Part shown: piece by piece, positions 44,323 to 53,791 of the stretch
Position numbering within the stretch: the first letter of the stretch is position 1
Layout of the letters: every line of letters starts with the position of its first letter
Origin: a bacterium
GTDB taxonomy: Bacteria > Bacillota > Bacilli > Lactobacillales > Streptococcaceae
Direction of reading: 5' to 3'
DNA: 64,000 nt
NCBI GenBank assembly: GCA_905221145.1
Contig: CAJNCA010000008.1
Location: 6,216-70,215, forward strand
Program-made: the position numbers and the translations under genes
The notes under the pieces: model-generated
Seen by the model: the letters and a program-made list of their open reading frames with translations, nothing else
Told to the model about the DNA's origin: nothing
Database searches by the model: none

Positions 44323-44800
44323 ATTTATTCATTATCAATTACTTGACGAAAGAGAAGAACAACTAATTAATAAAGCTGGGGCGGAATCCTTTTCCCTCTT
44401 TATTGGGCTTGTACTTCTAAGCTATTTGGTGGCAGTGTTGGCTCCATCTATTTTTAATCCGAATTTTCTAGTCTATACTCTGATAGTAGGAATTTTCTTC
44501 TTTTTCAATCGTGCCCGTTATCTGGGAGTGACCTACTATAGTCGTTTTCATTTTACGATTTTGGGTTGTTTTTTCCTAACCTTGGCGATTACGACTCTCT
44601 TGATGTTGCAGAATTATCAATTCAACATAGAAATTTATCATCACAATCCTTTGAACGTTAAATATTTGTCTGCTTGGGTCATTACATATGTCATTTACCT
44701 TCCCTGGGTCTTTATTGGCAATCTTGGTCTTAAAAGTTATGGCGAATGGGCTCAGAAAAAATTTGAGCAAGATATGGATGAGCTGGAGAGTGGAGAATAG
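44312..44800 (+). CDS. Four-helix membrane protein paired with the HTH regulator
   Basis: A 162-residue integral membrane protein with four hydrophobic segments (about 24-45, 47-68, 83-102, 119-140), a charged N terminus (QLLDEREEQLINKAGAES) and an acidic C-terminal tail (KKFEQDMDELESGE). I cannot name the family. Overlap with the small XRE regulator recalls the common HTH plus integral membrane protein pairs in Firmicutes, where the membrane protein may sense a signal or antagonise the regulator. That role is an inference. Confidence 0.75.
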   Translation: MVNKFIHYQLLDEREEQLINKAGAESFSLFIGLVLLSYLVAVLAPSIFNPNFLVYTLIVGIFFFFNRARYLGVTYYSRFHFTILGCFFLTLAITTLLMLQNYQFNIEIYHHNPLNVKYLSAWVITYVIYLPWVFIGNLGLKSYGEWAQKKFEQDMDELESGE

Positions 44801-44832
44801 CTTGTTACTCTTTTCTCAATCCAGCTAAAATG

Positions 44833-44888
44833 TGATATAATAGTACTAATTTATTGGAATACATGAAAGTTTTTGAAAAATTTCATGT
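44833..44888 (+). promoter_or_regulatory. pncB promoter with an 8-bp inverted repeat in the leader
   Basis: An extended -10, TGA then TATAAT (44836-44841). Downstream, ACATGAAA (44861-44868) and TTTCATGT (44881-44888) form a perfect inverted repeat around a nearly self-complementary 12-nt centre. No T-run follows, so it is not a terminator; it could be an operator or an RNA hairpin controlling pncB-nadE. Confidence 0.6.
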
Positions 44889-44915
44889 GTTTCTAGTTAA
44901 GGAAGTAGGAAAAGT

Positions 44916-46376
44916 ATGTATCCAGATGATAGTTTGACATTGCACACGGACTTGTACCAGATTAATATGATGCAGGTTTACTTTGACCAAGGGATTCACA
45001 ATAAAAAGGCGGTCTTTGAGGTGTATTTCCGCCAACAGCCTTTTAAGAATGGCTATGCGGTTTTTGCTGGTTTGGAAAGAATTGTGAACTATCTTGAAGA
45101 CTTGCGTTTTTCAGATAGTGATATTGCCTATTTGGAGTCGCTTGGCTATCATGGGGAATTCTTGGACTATCTTCGCAATTTCAAGTTGGAGTTGACCGTT
45201 CGTTCTGCCCAAGAAGGGGATTTGGTTTTTGCTAATGAGCCGATTGTGCAGGTGGAAGGCCCTCTAGCCCAATGTCAGTTGGTCGAAACAGCTCTTTTGA
45301 ACATCGTTAACTACCAGACCTTGGTGGCTACTAAGGCAGCACGTATTCGTTCGGTCATCGAAGATGAACCTTTGATGGAGTTTGGAACACGTCGGGCGCA
45401 AGAAATGGATGCGGCTATCTGGGGAACACGCGCAGCGGTGATTGGTGGTGCCAATGGAACCAGCAACGTGCGTGCAGGTAAACTCTTTGACATTCCTGTC
45501 TTGGGGACTCATGCCCATGCCTTGGTACAGGTTTATGGTAACGACTATGAGGCCTTCAAGGCTTACGCTGCGACCCACAAAAATTGTGTCTTTCTTGTGG
45601 ATACCTATGACACCCTTCGCATCGGAGTTCCAGCTGCCATTCAGGTGGCGCGTGAGCTAGGTGACCAGATTAACTTTATGGGTGTGCGGATTGACTCTGG
45701 GGATATTGCCTACATTTCCAAGAAAGTCCGTCAGCAATTGGACGAGGCTGGATTTACAGAGGCTAAGATTTATGCTTCTAATGATCTAGATGAAAATACT
45801 ATCCTCAACCTCAAGATGCAAAAGGCCAAGATTGATGTCTGGGGTGTGGGAACTAAACTGATTACAGCCTATGACCAGCCAGCTCTTGGGGCAGTTTACA
45901 AGATTGTTGCAATCGAAGATGAAAATGGGAACATGCGCAATACGATTAAGCTGTCAAATAATGCTGAAAAAGTGTCTACGCCAGGTAAGAAGCAGGTGTG
46001 GCGTATTACCAGTCGTGAAAAAGGCAAGTCAGAAGGCGACTACATCACTTATGACGGTGTGGATGTGAGCGACATGACAGAAATCAAGATGTTCCATCCG
46101 ACTTATACCTACATCAAGAAGACCGTTCGTAATTTTGATGCCGTTCCTCTCTTGGTGGATATCTTTAAAGACGGGAAATTGATTTACAACTTGCCTAGCT
46201 TGACTGAGATTCAGGATTATGCTCGTAAGGAATTTGACAAGCTTTGGGATGAATACAAGCGTGTGCTCAATCCGCAGCATTATCCAGTGGATTTGGCGCG
46301 TGATGTATGGCAAGATAAGATGGACTTGATTGACAAAATGCGCAAGGAAGCCCTCGGTGAAGGAGAAGAAGAATGA
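44916..46376 (+). CDS. pncB: Nicotinate phosphoribosyltransferase
   Basis: A 486-residue enzyme making nicotinate mononucleotide from nicotinate and PRPP, the entry step of NAD salvage. It opens [20 protein letters not shown], typical of the long Gram-positive type. The active-site region includes [13 protein letters not shown] and [15 protein letters not shown], then GTHAHALVQ, where the His is the expected phosphorylated or catalytic residue, and RIDSGDIAY. The stop overlaps the nadE start (ATGA), so the last two steps of salvage are translated together. Streptococci generally lack de novo NAD synthesis, so this pair is probably important. Confidence 0.95.
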   Translation: MYPDDSLTLHTDLYQINMMQVYFDQGIHNKKAVFEVYFRQQPFKNGYAVFAGLERIVNYLEDLRFSDSDIAYLESLGYHGEFLDYLRNFKLELTVRSAQEGDLVFANEPIVQVEGPLAQCQLVETALLNIVNYQTLVATKAARIRSVIEDEPLMEFGTRRAQEMDAAIWGTRAAVIGGANGTSNVRAGKLFDIPVLGTHAHALVQVYGNDYEAFKAYAATHKNCVFLVDTYDTLRIGVPAAIQVARELGDQINFMGVRIDSGDIAYISKKVRQQLDEAGFTEAKIYASNDLDENTILNLKMQKAKIDVWGVGTKLITAYDQPALGAVYKIVAIEDENGNMRNTIKLSNNAEKVSTPGKKQVWRITSREKGKSEGDYITYDGVDVSDMTEIKMFHPTYTYIKKTVRNFDAVPLLVDIFKDGKLIYNLPSLTEIQDYARKEFDKLWDEYKRVLNPQHYPVDLARDVWQDKMDLIDKMRKEALGEGEEE

Positions 46377-47197
46377 GTTTGCAAGAAACGATTATCCAAG
46401 AACTGGGCGTGAAACCAGTGATTGATGCCCAGGAAGAAATCCGTCGTTCCATTGATTTCTTAAAAAGATACCTGAAAAAACATCCCTTCCTAAAGACCTT
46501 TGTATTAGGGATTTCTGGAGGTCAGGACTCAACCTTGGCAGGTCGCTTGGCTCAATTAGCTATGGAAGAACTGCGCGCAGAAACGGGCGATGATAACTAC
46601 AAATTTATCGCTGTCCGCCTGCCATACGGAGTGCAAGCTGATGAAGCAGATGCGCAAAAAGCCCTAGCCTTTATCCAGCCAGATGTCAGTTTAGTTGTCA
46701 ATATCAAGGAATCAGCTGATGCCATGACAGCTGCAGTTGAAGAGACAGGAAGCCCTGTTTCAGACTTCAACAAGGGCAATATCAAGGCTCGTAGTCGTAT
46801 GATTGCCCAATATGCCCTGGCGGGTGCCCATAGCGGAGCGGTCATTGGAACAGACCATGCTGCGGAAAATATCACAGGTTTCTTTACCAAATTTGGTGAC
46901 GGTGGTGCAGATATTTTACCACTGTTCCGTCTCAATAAACGCCAAGGAAAACAACTTTTGAAGGAACTTGGTGCTGACCCAGCCCTTTATGAAAAAATCC
47001 CAACAGCAGACCTAGAAGAAGACAAACCAGGCCTAGCTGATGAAGTCGCACTTGGAGTCACTTACAATGAAATTGATGACTACCTCGAAGGCAAACAAGT
47101 TAGCCCAGAAGCTCAAGCGACTATTGAAAACTGGTGGCATAAAGGCCAACACAAACGCCACCTACCAATCACCGTATTTGATGACTTTTGGGAGTGA
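46373..47197 (+). CDS. nadE: Ammonia-dependent NAD synthetase
   Basis: A 274-residue enzyme converting deamido-NAD to NAD with ATP and ammonia. The ATP-pyrophosphatase P-loop is [17 protein letters not shown] (about 44-60); other motifs are [33 protein letters not shown] and [17 protein letters not shown]. There is no glutaminase domain, so it belongs to the short ammonia-using class. It overlaps pncB by four bases (ATGA). Its stop codon lies inside a 47-nt hairpin repeat (47194-47240). Confidence 0.96.
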   Translation: MSLQETIIQELGVKPVIDAQEEIRRSIDFLKRYLKKHPFLKTFVLGISGGQDSTLAGRLAQLAMEELRAETGDDNYKFIAVRLPYGVQADEADAQKALAFIQPDVSLVVNIKESADAMTAAVEETGSPVSDFNKGNIKARSRMIAQYALAGAHSGAVIGTDHAAENITGFFTKFGDGGADILPLFRLNKRQGKQLLKELGADPALYEKIPTADLEEDKPGLADEVALGVTYNEIDDYLEGKQVSPEAQATIENWWHKGQHKRHLPITVFDDFWE

Positions 47198-47491
47198 GAC
47201 AGAAATCGGTAACTCGAAGAGTTCGATTTCGTCGTCTCACCCCTGCAACGATGACTAGGTTTGAAAAAGATTGGTAAAGCGCATTTCAAACCAGGCAGCG
47301 ACTGCGTAAAGAAATTAGATGAAAAACTAGTTTCTAGCTGTTGCTGAGTTAGCTTTTTACCCCGAGTCTAAAAATAGGAAAACGAGGAGGTCCTGTGGAC
47401 CTTTTTAGCTTATTATCTTGAGATTCGAAATCAAAACAAGTTTCAATGTAGATTGAACAGAGAATCATCTATTAGAAAGTGAGGTAGCACC
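47194..47491. repeat. Dispersed hairpin repeat and gene-free stretch after nadE
   Basis: 47194-47240 can form a long imperfect hairpin: GTGAGAC (47194-47200) with GTCTCAC (47234-47240), and GAAATCG with CGATTTC inside it. Similar hairpins (GAAATCGGTAA...CGATTTCGTCGT type) are common between genes in mitis-group streptococci, as I recall. The rest to 47491 has no gene. A short hairpin AGGTCC/GGACCT (47388-47402) followed by five T may terminate transcription. GAGGT at 47481-47485 serves the next gene. Confidence 0.6.
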
Positions 47492-48043
47492 ATGAAATCT
47501 AATGGTACGCAAATGTTACAGACAGACCGTTTGATCTTGAGAAGATTTGTGGAAAGTGATGCAGAAGCCATGTTTCAGAATTGGGCTTCATCCGCTGAGA
47601 ATCTGACCTATGTCACTTGGAATCCTCATCCTGATGTCGAGGTGACTCGGAACTCTATTCTAAATTGGGTTGGTTCCTATGCTAATCCCAACTATTACAA
47701 ATGGGCCATTTGCCTCAAAGAAAACCCTGAGCAAGTGATAGGAGATATTAGCATCGTTGAAATGGATGAGAATGATTCTTGTTGTGAAATTGGGTATGTG
47801 CTAGGCAAGGCTTGCTGGGGTCATGGTATCATGACGGATGCCTTGAAAGCTGTGTTAGACTTTTGTTTTACTCAAGTAGGCTTTCAAAAAGTCAGAGCAC
47901 GATATGCCAGTCTTAATCCAGCTTCAGGCCGTGTCATGGAAAAAGCGGGAATGTCCTATCTAAAAACTGTTGCAAATGGGGTTGAGCGAAAAGGCTATAT
48001 TGCGGACCTTATTTATTACCAGATAAGTAGGGAAGACAGGTGA
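47492..48043 (+). CDS. RimJ/RimL-type GNAT acetyltransferase
   Basis: A 183-residue GNAT protein of the ribosomal-protein acetyltransferase group (Acetyltransf_3). It opens LQTDRLILRRFVESDAEAMF, the typical first strand, and has GDISIVEMDEN, EIGYVLGKACWGHGIMTDAL (CoA loop) and ASLNPASGRVMEKAGM, the group's conserved asparagine and final helix. Members acetylate protein N termini or small amines; the target here is not known. It is a single gene ended by a hairpin terminator. Confidence 0.87.
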   Translation: MKSNGTQMLQTDRLILRRFVESDAEAMFQNWASSAENLTYVTWNPHPDVEVTRNSILNWVGSYANPNYYKWAICLKENPEQVIGDISIVEMDENDSCCEIGYVLGKACWGHGIMTDALKAVLDFCFTQVGFQKVRARYASLNPASGRVMEKAGMSYLKTVANGVERKGYIADLIYYQISREDR

Positions 48044-48063
48044 TTTTCTTTTCTGTTTCCATC

Positions 48064-48090
48064 AAAGTCAGACTTTGTCTGGCTTTTTTT
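48064..48090 (+). terminator. Terminator of the RimL-like gene
   Basis: A 10-bp stem (48064-48073 with 48077-48086, one G-U) with a 3-nt loop and a T-run to 48090. Confidence 0.85.
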
Positions 48091-48167
48091 GCAACATTTT
48101 TTACATAACCTGATTAAATTCCTATTTTTCCCTATCATTGTCCCTGTTTTTTCTGGAGTTTTGGGGC

Positions 48168-48173
48168 TATAAT
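48168..48173 (+). promoter_or_regulatory. -10 box of the ccdA-etrx-msrAB operon
   Basis: TATAAT at 48168-48173, 32 bp before ATG 48206; no clear -35. GGAGGAAGG (48193-48201) is a strong ribosome site. Confidence 0.5.
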
Positions 48174-48205
48174 AGTCCTATCAAATCAAAGAATGGAGGA
48201 AGGCA

Positions 48206-48916
48206 ATGGATAATATAATCTTTTTTATCAGTGTTTTTCTTGCTGGAATTCTTTCCTTCTTTTCTCCTTGTATTTTACCCTTGTTACCTGTCTATGCAGG
48301 GGTCTTGTTGGATGACAAAGATGGTGCTCAAGCTTCTAGTGGAAAATATTCAATATCAAGTGTTAGTCTATTGCGAACTTTGGCCTTTATAGCAGGAATT
48401 TCCTTTGTTTTTATCTTACTGGGCTATGGAGCTGGTTTTTTAGGCAATTTGCTGTATGCTTCTTGGTTTCAGTATGTGACGGGTGCGGTTATCATTCTCT
48501 TGGGTTTGCACCAGATGGAAGTCTTACATTTGCAGGGACTCTACAAGGAAAGAAGGCTACAATTAAGGAGACAGGGGCAAAAGGGTAAGGGCTATAGTCA
48601 GGCATTTTTACTGGGGTTGACCTTTAGTTTTGCTTGGACGCCATGTGTGGGGCCGGTTCTGGGGTCTGTTTTGGCCTTGGCGGCTTCAGGTGGTTCAGGA
48701 GCTTGGCAGGGAGCTGGTCTCATGTTGATTTACACGCTGGGTTTGGCGCTACCATTTTTGGTTCTAGCTCTTGCCTCCAGCTATGTTTTGAAACATTTCC
48801 GAAAACTCCATCCCTACCTCGGGACCCTCAAAAAAGTGGGTGGTTTCCTCATTATCGTGATGGGAATCTTGGTGCTTTTGGGAAATGCTTCCATTTTGAC
48901 TACATTATTTGAATAG
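48206..48916 (+). CDS. ccdA: CcdA-type thiol-disulphide membrane transporter
   Basis: A 236-residue membrane protein with six probable helices. The first has GILSFFSPCILPLLPVY and the fourth FAWTPCVGPVLGS; the two Pro-Cys sites are the redox-active cysteines of CcdA/DsbD-beta proteins. It carries electrons from cytoplasmic thioredoxin across the membrane. The following genes encode its expected partners, an extracellular thioredoxin lipoprotein and a methionine sulphoxide reductase. In pneumococcus this three-gene set is known as ccdA1-etrx1-msrAB1. Confidence 0.94.
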   Translation: MDNIIFFISVFLAGILSFFSPCILPLLPVYAGVLLDDKDGAQASSGKYSISSVSLLRTLAFIAGISFVFILLGYGAGFLGNLLYASWFQYVTGAVIILLGLHQMEVLHLQGLYKERRLQLRRQGQKGKGYSQAFLLGLTFSFAWTPCVGPVLGSVLALAASGGSGAWQGAGLMLIYTLGLALPFLVLALASSYVLKHFRKLHPYLGTLKKVGGFLIIVMGILVLLGNASILTTLFE

Positions 48917-48929
48917 AGAGGAAGAAGAA

Positions 48930-49493
48930 ATGAAAAAATGGCAAACATGTCTCCTTGGAGTAGGATCAATCTGTTGCTTGGCAGCCTGTTCGGCTAAAAA
49001 CATGGCAGAAGAATCTACTATGAAGGAGCAAACAAAAACAGAACAAGTCAGTGCGCAAACTGCGACTAAAGGTCAAGCAGTCGCTGATTTTGAACTAACA
49101 GGTGTAGACGGCAAGACCTACCGTTTGTCTGATTACAAGGGCAAGAAAGTTTATCTCAAATTCTGGGCTTCTTGGTGTTCCATCTGTCTAGCCAGCCTTC
49201 CAGATACGGACGAAATCGCTAAAGAAGCTGGTGATGACTATGTGGTCTTGACAGTGGTGTCTCCTGGTCACAAGGGAGAACAAGCTGAAGCGGATTTTAA
49301 GAACTGGTACAAGGGCTTGGATTATAAAAATTTCCCAGTTCTAATTGATCCATCAGGCAAACTTTTGGAAAGTTATGGTGTCCGTTCTTATCCAACTCAA
49401 GCCTTTATAGATAAGGAAGGAAAGCTGGTCAAAACGCAACCAGGTTTTATGGATAAGGATATGATTCTAAAAGAATTGAAAGAAATGGGGTAG
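48930..49493 (+). CDS. etrx1: Extracellular thioredoxin-like lipoprotein
   Basis: A 187-residue thioredoxin-fold lipoprotein. The signal peptide ends in the lipobox LAAC (Cys20 lipidated). The redox motif WCSIC has Cys83 and Cys86, preceded by LKFWAS, and the cis-Pro is in VRSYPTQAF. It shuttles electrons from CcdA to MsrAB outside the cell. ATG 48930 is chosen over 48909 because only this start gives a proper signal peptide and GAGGAAGAAG lies in front. The operon context matches the pneumococcal Etrx1 system. Confidence 0.92.
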   Translation: MKKWQTCLLGVGSICCLAACSAKNMAEESTMKEQTKTEQVSAQTATKGQAVADFELTGVDGKTYRLSDYKGKKVYLKFWASWCSICLASLPDTDEIAKEAGDDYVVLTVVSPGHKGEQAEADFKNWYKGLDYKNFPVLIDPSGKLLESYGVRSYPTQAFIDKEGKLVKTQPGFMDKDMILKELKEMG

Positions 49494-49502
49494 AGAAAGG
49501 TC

Positions 49503-50615
49503 ATGAATGATAAAGTAAAATTGTTTGTCTTGGCAGGGATTTTTTTCCTAGCCATAACCGGTTTCTATTTTCTATTGATGCGAAATGCAGGGCAGACAGA
49601 TAGCTCGCAAATTGAGAAAGCATCAGTTAGCCAAGGAGGAAAAACAGTGAAAAAAACAGAAGTGAGTAAAGATGCAGATTTGCATGAAATTTATCTAGCT
49701 GGAGGATGTTTCTGGGGAGTGGAGGAATACTTCTCACGCGTTCCCGGAGTGACAGATGCCGTTTCAGGCTATGCAAACGGTAGAGGGGAAACAACCAAGT
49801 ACGAATTGATTAACCAAACAGGACATGCGGAAACCGTCCATGTTACCTATGATGCCAAACAAATTTCCCTCAAGGAAATCCTGCTTCATTACTTCCGCAT
49901 TATCAATCCAACCAGCAAAAATAAACAAGGAAATGATGTGGGGACCCAGTACCGTACTGGTGTTTATTACACAGATGACAAGGATTTGGAAGTAATCAAC
50001 CAAGTCTTTGATGAAGTTGCTAAGAAATACGACCAACCTTTAGCAGTTGAAAAGGAGCCCTTGAAGAATTTTGTGGTGGCTGAGGATTATCACCAAGACT
50101 ACCTCAAGAAAAATCCAAATGGCTACTGTCATATCAATGTCAATCAGGCGGCCTATCCCGTCATCGATGCCAGCAAATATCCGAAACCAAGTGATGAGGA
50201 ATTGAAGAAGACCTTGTCACCTGAGGAGTATGCAGTTACCCAGAAAAATCAAACAGAACGAGCTTTTTCAAACCGCTACTGGGATAAATTTGAATCTGGT
50301 ATCTATGTGGATGTAGCAACTGGCGAACCCCTCTTTTCATCAAAGGACAAGTTTGAGTCTGGTTGTGGTTGGCCTAGTTTCACCCAGCCCATCAGCCCAG
50401 ATGTTGCCACTTACAAGGAAGATAAGTCCTACAATATGACGCGCATGGAAGTGCGGAGCCGAGTTGGAGATTCTCACCTTGGTCATGTCTTTACGGATGG
50501 ACCACAGGACAAGGGAGGCTTGCGCTACTGTATCAATAGTCTATCTATCCGCTTTATTCCTAAAGACCAAATGGAAGAAAAAGGCTATGCCTATTTACTA
50601 GATTATGTCGATTAA
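49503..50615 (+). CDS. msrAB: Membrane-anchored methionine sulphoxide reductase MsrAB
   Basis: A 370-residue fusion of MsrA and MsrB. The N-terminal hydrophobic helix (about 6-25, [19 protein letters not shown]) anchors it to the outer face of the membrane. MsrA (about 60-215) has [11 protein letters not shown] with catalytic Cys69. MsrB (about 235-370) has [10 protein letters not shown] and [11 protein letters not shown] with catalytic Cys343. It reduces both stereoisomers of oxidised methionine in surface proteins, taking electrons from the Etrx lipoprotein just upstream. Confidence 0.95.
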   Translation: MNDKVKLFVLAGIFFLAITGFYFLLMRNAGQTDSSQIEKASVSQGGKTVKKTEVSKDADLHEIYLAGGCFWGVEEYFSRVPGVTDAVSGYANGRGETTKYELINQTGHAETVHVTYDAKQISLKEILLHYFRIINPTSKNKQGNDVGTQYRTGVYYTDDKDLEVINQVFDEVAKKYDQPLAVEKEPLKNFVVAEDYHQDYLKKNPNGYCHINVNQAAYPVIDASKYPKPSDEELKKTLSPEEYAVTQKNQTERAFSNRYWDKFESGIYVDVATGEPLFSSKDKFESGCGWPSFTQPISPDVATYKEDKSYNMTRMEVRSRVGDSHLGHVFTDGPQDKGGLRYCINSLSIRFIPKDQMEEKGYAYLLDYVD

Positions 50616-50649
50616 GAAGTCTTTCCTAAGCAGTTAGAGGAGAATTTTG

Positions 50650-50681
50650 CTATACTGATACTAGTAAGTGACAAAGGAGCA
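50650..50681 (+). promoter_or_regulatory. Possible promoter of the two-component genes
   Basis: TGC then TATACT (50650-50655) could be an extended -10; AAAGGAG (about 50673-50679) precedes ATG 50686. No terminator separates msrAB from the regulator gene, so read-through is also likely. Confidence 0.45.
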
Positions 50682-50685
50682 GAGC

Positions 50686-51423
50686 ATGACCTACACAATC
50701 TTAATCGTAGAGGATGAATATCTAGTAAGACAAGGCTTGACCAAGCTGGTCAATGTAGCAGCCTACGATATGGAAATCATCGGTCAGGCTGAAAATGGAA
50801 GGCAGGCTTGGGAATTGATTCAAAAACAGGTGCCAGATATCATTTTAACCGATATCAATATGCCTCAGCTGAATGGCATCCAGTTGGCCAGTCTGGTCCG
50901 AGAAACCTATCCTCAGGTTCACCTAGTTTTTTTGACCGGCTACGATGATTTTGATTATGCCTTGTCTGCTGTCAAACTCGGTGTGGATGACTACTTGCTC
51001 AAACCCTTTTCCCGTCAGGATATTGAGGAGATGTTGGGGAAAATCAAGCAAAAGTTGGACAAGGAAGAAAAGGAAGAGCAGTTACAAGATTTATTAACCG
51101 ATAAGTTTGAAGGAAACCTGGCTCAGAAGATCCAGTCTCATCTGGCTGATAGCCAATTTAGTTTAAAGTCTTTGGCCAGTGACTTGGGTTTTAGTCCGAC
51201 TTATTTGAGTTCTTTGATTAAGAAAGAGTTGGGCTTGCCTTTTCAGGATTATCTGGTGAGAGAGCGTGTCAAACAAGCCAAGCTCTTGCTTCTGACTACG
51301 GATTTAAAGATTTATGAGATAGCCGAAAAGGTTGGCTTTGAAGATATGAACTACTTTACCCAACGCTTTAAACAGATTGCAGGTGTGACACCTCGTCAGT
51401 TTAAGAAGGGAGAAGGCCGATGA
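50686..51423 (+). CDS. AraC-type response regulator
   Basis: A 245-residue regulator with an N-terminal receiver domain (phospho-acceptor Asp56 in ILTDINMPQ, acidic pair in VEDE, Lys in DYLLKPF) and a C-terminal AraC/XylS DNA-binding domain with two HTH units (FSLKSLASDLGFSPTYLSSL and IAEKVGFEDMNYFTQRF). ATG 50686 is chosen because AAAGGAG fits it; ATG-less frame upstream (GTG 50668) has no site. It overlaps the kinase gene by four bases. Gene order msrAB / regulator / kinase / UPF0340 / zmpB matches pneumococcal TCS09 next to zmpB. Confidence 0.92.
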   Translation: MTYTILIVEDEYLVRQGLTKLVNVAAYDMEIIGQAENGRQAWELIQKQVPDIILTDINMPQLNGIQLASLVRETYPQVHLVFLTGYDDFDYALSAVKLGVDDYLLKPFSRQDIEEMLGKIKQKLDKEEKEEQLQDLLTDKFEGNLAQKIQSHLADSQFSLKSLASDLGFSPTYLSSLIKKELGLPFQDYLVRERVKQAKLLLLTTDLKIYEIAEKVGFEDMNYFTQRFKQIAGVTPRQFKKGEGR

Positions 51424-53111
51424 AGCGTTCTTCTCTTTTAGTCAGAATGGTTATTTCCATCTTTCTGGTCTTTCTCATTCTCCTAGCTCTGGTTGGGACT
51501 TTCTATTATCAATCTAGTTCATCAGCCATTGAGGCCACTATTGAGGGCAATAGCCAAACGACAATTAGCCAAACTAGCCACTTTATCCAGTCTTATATCA
51601 AAAAATTAGAAACCACCTCGACTAGTTTGACCCAGCAGGCAGATGTTCTGACCTATGCTGAGAATCCAAGTCAAGACAAGATCAAGGGAATTCGAGAACT
51701 ATTTTTGACTATCTTGAAGGCAGACCAGGACTTGAAAACTGTTGTGCTGGTGACTAAATCTGGTCAGGTTATTTCTACAGATGATAGTGTGCAGATGAAA
51801 ACCTCCTCTGATATGATGGCTGAGGATTGGTATCAGAAGGCCATTCATCAGGGGGCTAAACCAGTTTTAACACCAGCTCGTAAATCGGACAGTCAGTGGG
51901 TCATTTCTGTTACTCAGGAACTTGTTGATGCAAAGGGGGCCAATCTTGGCGTACTTCGCTTGGATATTTCCTATGAAACTTTGGAAGCCTATCTTAACCA
52001 ACTTCAGTTGGGTCAGCAGGGTTTTGCCTTTATCATCAATGAAAACCATGAATTTGTCTACCATCCTCAACACACAGTTTATAGTTCATCTAGCGAAATG
52101 GAGGCTATGAAACCCTACATCGAGACAGGTCAGGGCTATACTCCTGGCCATAAATCCTACGTCAGTCAGGAACAGATTGCAGGAACTGATTGGACGGTTA
52201 TAGGAGTTTCTTCGTTGGAAAAATTATCTCAAGTTCGGAGTCAGCTCTTGTGGACCTTGCTTGGGGCCAGTGTCACCTCTCTTCTTGCCTGTCTCTGCTT
52301 GGTGTGGTTCAGTCTCAGACGTTGGATTGCCCCTTTGAAGGATTTGAGAGAAACAATGTTGGACATTGCTTCTGGTACACAAAATCTGCGTGCCAAGGAA
52401 ACTGGTGCATATGAGTTGAGAGAAGTGACTCGCCAGTTTAATGCCATGTTGGATCAGATTGATCAGCTGATGGCAGATGTGCGCAAACAGGAAGAAACGA
52501 CCCGTCAGTATGAACTTCAAGCCTTGTCGAGCCAGATTAACCCCCATTTTCTCTACAACACATTGGACACCATCATCTGGATGGCTGAATTTCAGGATAG
52601 TCAGCGAGTGGTTCAGGTGACCAAGTCCTTGGCGACCTATTTTCGCCTAGCGCTCAATCAGGGTAAAGATTTGATTTGCCTGTCTGACGAAATTAACCAT
52701 GTTCGCCAGTATCTCTTTATCCAGAAACAACGTTATGGGGATAAGCTGGAATATGAAATTGATGAAAATCCTGCCTTTGATAACTTAGTCTTGCCCAAGT
52801 TGGTGTTACAACCTCTGGTGGAAAATGCTCTTTACCATGGCATCAAGGAGAAGGAAGGTCAGGGACATATTAGAGTTTCTGTCCAGAAACAGGATACAGG
52901 ACTAGTCATCCGCATTGAGGATGACGGCGTTGGATTTCAAAATGCTGGCGATAGTAGTCAAAGTCAGCTTAAACGTGGAGGAGTAGGTCTTCAAAATGTT
53001 GATCAACGTTTCAAACTTCATTTTGGAGACAATTACCAGATGAAGATTGATTCTGCATCTGACAAAGGAACGACGGTTGAAATATACATAAATAGAATAG
53101 AAACTAGCTAA
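51420..53111 (+). CDS. Membrane sensor histidine kinase (LytS/YesM type)
   Basis: A 563-residue kinase: first membrane helix (about 9-30), a long extracellular Cache-like sensor region (about 31-275), a second helix (about 278-300), a HAMP segment (WIAPLKDLRETML) and a His_kinase domain with SSQINPHFLYNTLDT (phospho-acceptor His376), then an ATPase domain with LVENALYHG and DDGVGF. It phosphorylates the response regulator encoded just upstream (4-bp overlap). In pneumococcus the orthologous pair (TCS09) affects virulence and sugar-related traits; the signal is unknown. Confidence 0.93.
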   Translation: MKRSSLLVRMVISIFLVFLILLALVGTFYYQSSSSAIEATIEGNSQTTISQTSHFIQSYIKKLETTSTSLTQQADVLTYAENPSQDKIKGIRELFLTILKADQDLKTVVLVTKSGQVISTDDSVQMKTSSDMMAEDWYQKAIHQGAKPVLTPARKSDSQWVISVTQELVDAKGANLGVLRLDISYETLEAYLNQLQLGQQGFAFIINENHEFVYHPQHTVYSSSSEMEAMKPYIETGQGYTPGHKSYVSQEQIAGTDWTVIGVSSLEKLSQVRSQLLWTLLGASVTSLLACLCLVWFSLRRWIAPLKDLRETMLDIASGTQNLRAKETGAYELREVTRQFNAMLDQIDQLMADVRKQEETTRQYELQALSSQINPHFLYNTLDTIIWMAEFQDSQRVVQVTKSLATYFRLALNQGKDLICLSDEINHVRQYLFIQKQRYGDKLEYEIDENPAFDNLVLPKLVLQPLVENALYHGIKEKEGQGHIRVSVQKQDTGLVIRIEDDGVGFQNAGDSSQSQLKRGGVGLQNVDQRFKLHFGDNYQMKIDSASDKGTTVEIYINRIETS

Positions 53112-53136
53112 CTCCCGGTCAATTCTGGGAGTTTTA
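53110..53136 (+). terminator. Terminator of the two-component operon
   Basis: A 7-bp stem (AACTCCC 53110-53116, GGGAGTT 53127-53133) with a 10-nt loop and a short T-run. Confidence 0.75.
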
Positions 53137-53225
53137 TGCGTAATCGAGAAAGCTTTCTAGGTTGTCTATCTTGCTAAAAATAAGAAAAAACGATATGATA
53201 GATAATGACAAAAGAGGTATCAAGT

Positions 53226-53789
53226 ATGAAGGAAAAAGACATTCAAAGAGAAACAAGCCAGATTGTAGAAGATGTGTTGGAAAAGGCCAATTTGAAGCAA
53301 GGATCTATCTTTGTTTTGGGCCTCTCTTCTAGTGAGGTGATAGGTGGTCAGATTGGTAAGGAATCCAGCCAAGAAATTGGTGAAATCATTGTAAGAACCA
53401 TTCTAGATATCCTAGAGGAAAAAGGAATTCATCTAGCTGTTCAAGGTTGTGAACATGTTAATCGGGCCCTCGTTGTTGAACGTCAGGTGGCAGAGCAGTT
53501 TGGCCTGGAAATCGTCAGTGTCCTTCCGACTCTTCATGCAGGAGGTTCGGGTCAGTTAGCAGCCTTCAAGTTTATGCAGAATCCAGTTGAGGTTGAATTT
53601 ATCAAGGCTCATGCTGGATTGGATATCGGAGATACTGCAATTGGCATGCATATTAAGCATGTTCAGGTTCCGATTCGTCCTCTTTTGAGAGAGATTGGTC
53701 ATGCCCACGTAACGGCTCTTGCTAGTCGACCAAAATTAATCGGAGGTGCGCGTGCGCACTATCCGCAAGATTCTATTAGAAAGTCGTGA
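53226..53789 (+). CDS. UPF0340 / DUF436 family protein
   Basis: A 187-residue soluble protein of a family conserved in Firmicutes (YwlG-like, UPF0340) with no settled function. It has [36 protein letters not shown] and the Gly-rich end [13 protein letters not shown], all family hallmarks. ATG 53226 is preferred over 53205 because AAAGAGG sits nine bases ahead of it. It has no signal peptide, so it is cytoplasmic. The stop codon lies three bases before the metalloprotease ATG, so the two are co-transcribed. Confidence 0.88.
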   Translation: MKEKDIQRETSQIVEDVLEKANLKQGSIFVLGLSSSEVIGGQIGKESSQEIGEIIVRTILDILEEKGIHLAVQGCEHVNRALVVERQVAEQFGLEIVSVLPTLHAGGSGQLAAFKFMQNPVEVEFIKAHAGLDIGDTAIGMHIKHVQVPIRPLLREIGHAHVTALASRPKLIGGARAHYPQDSIRKS

Positions 53790-53791
53790 GA

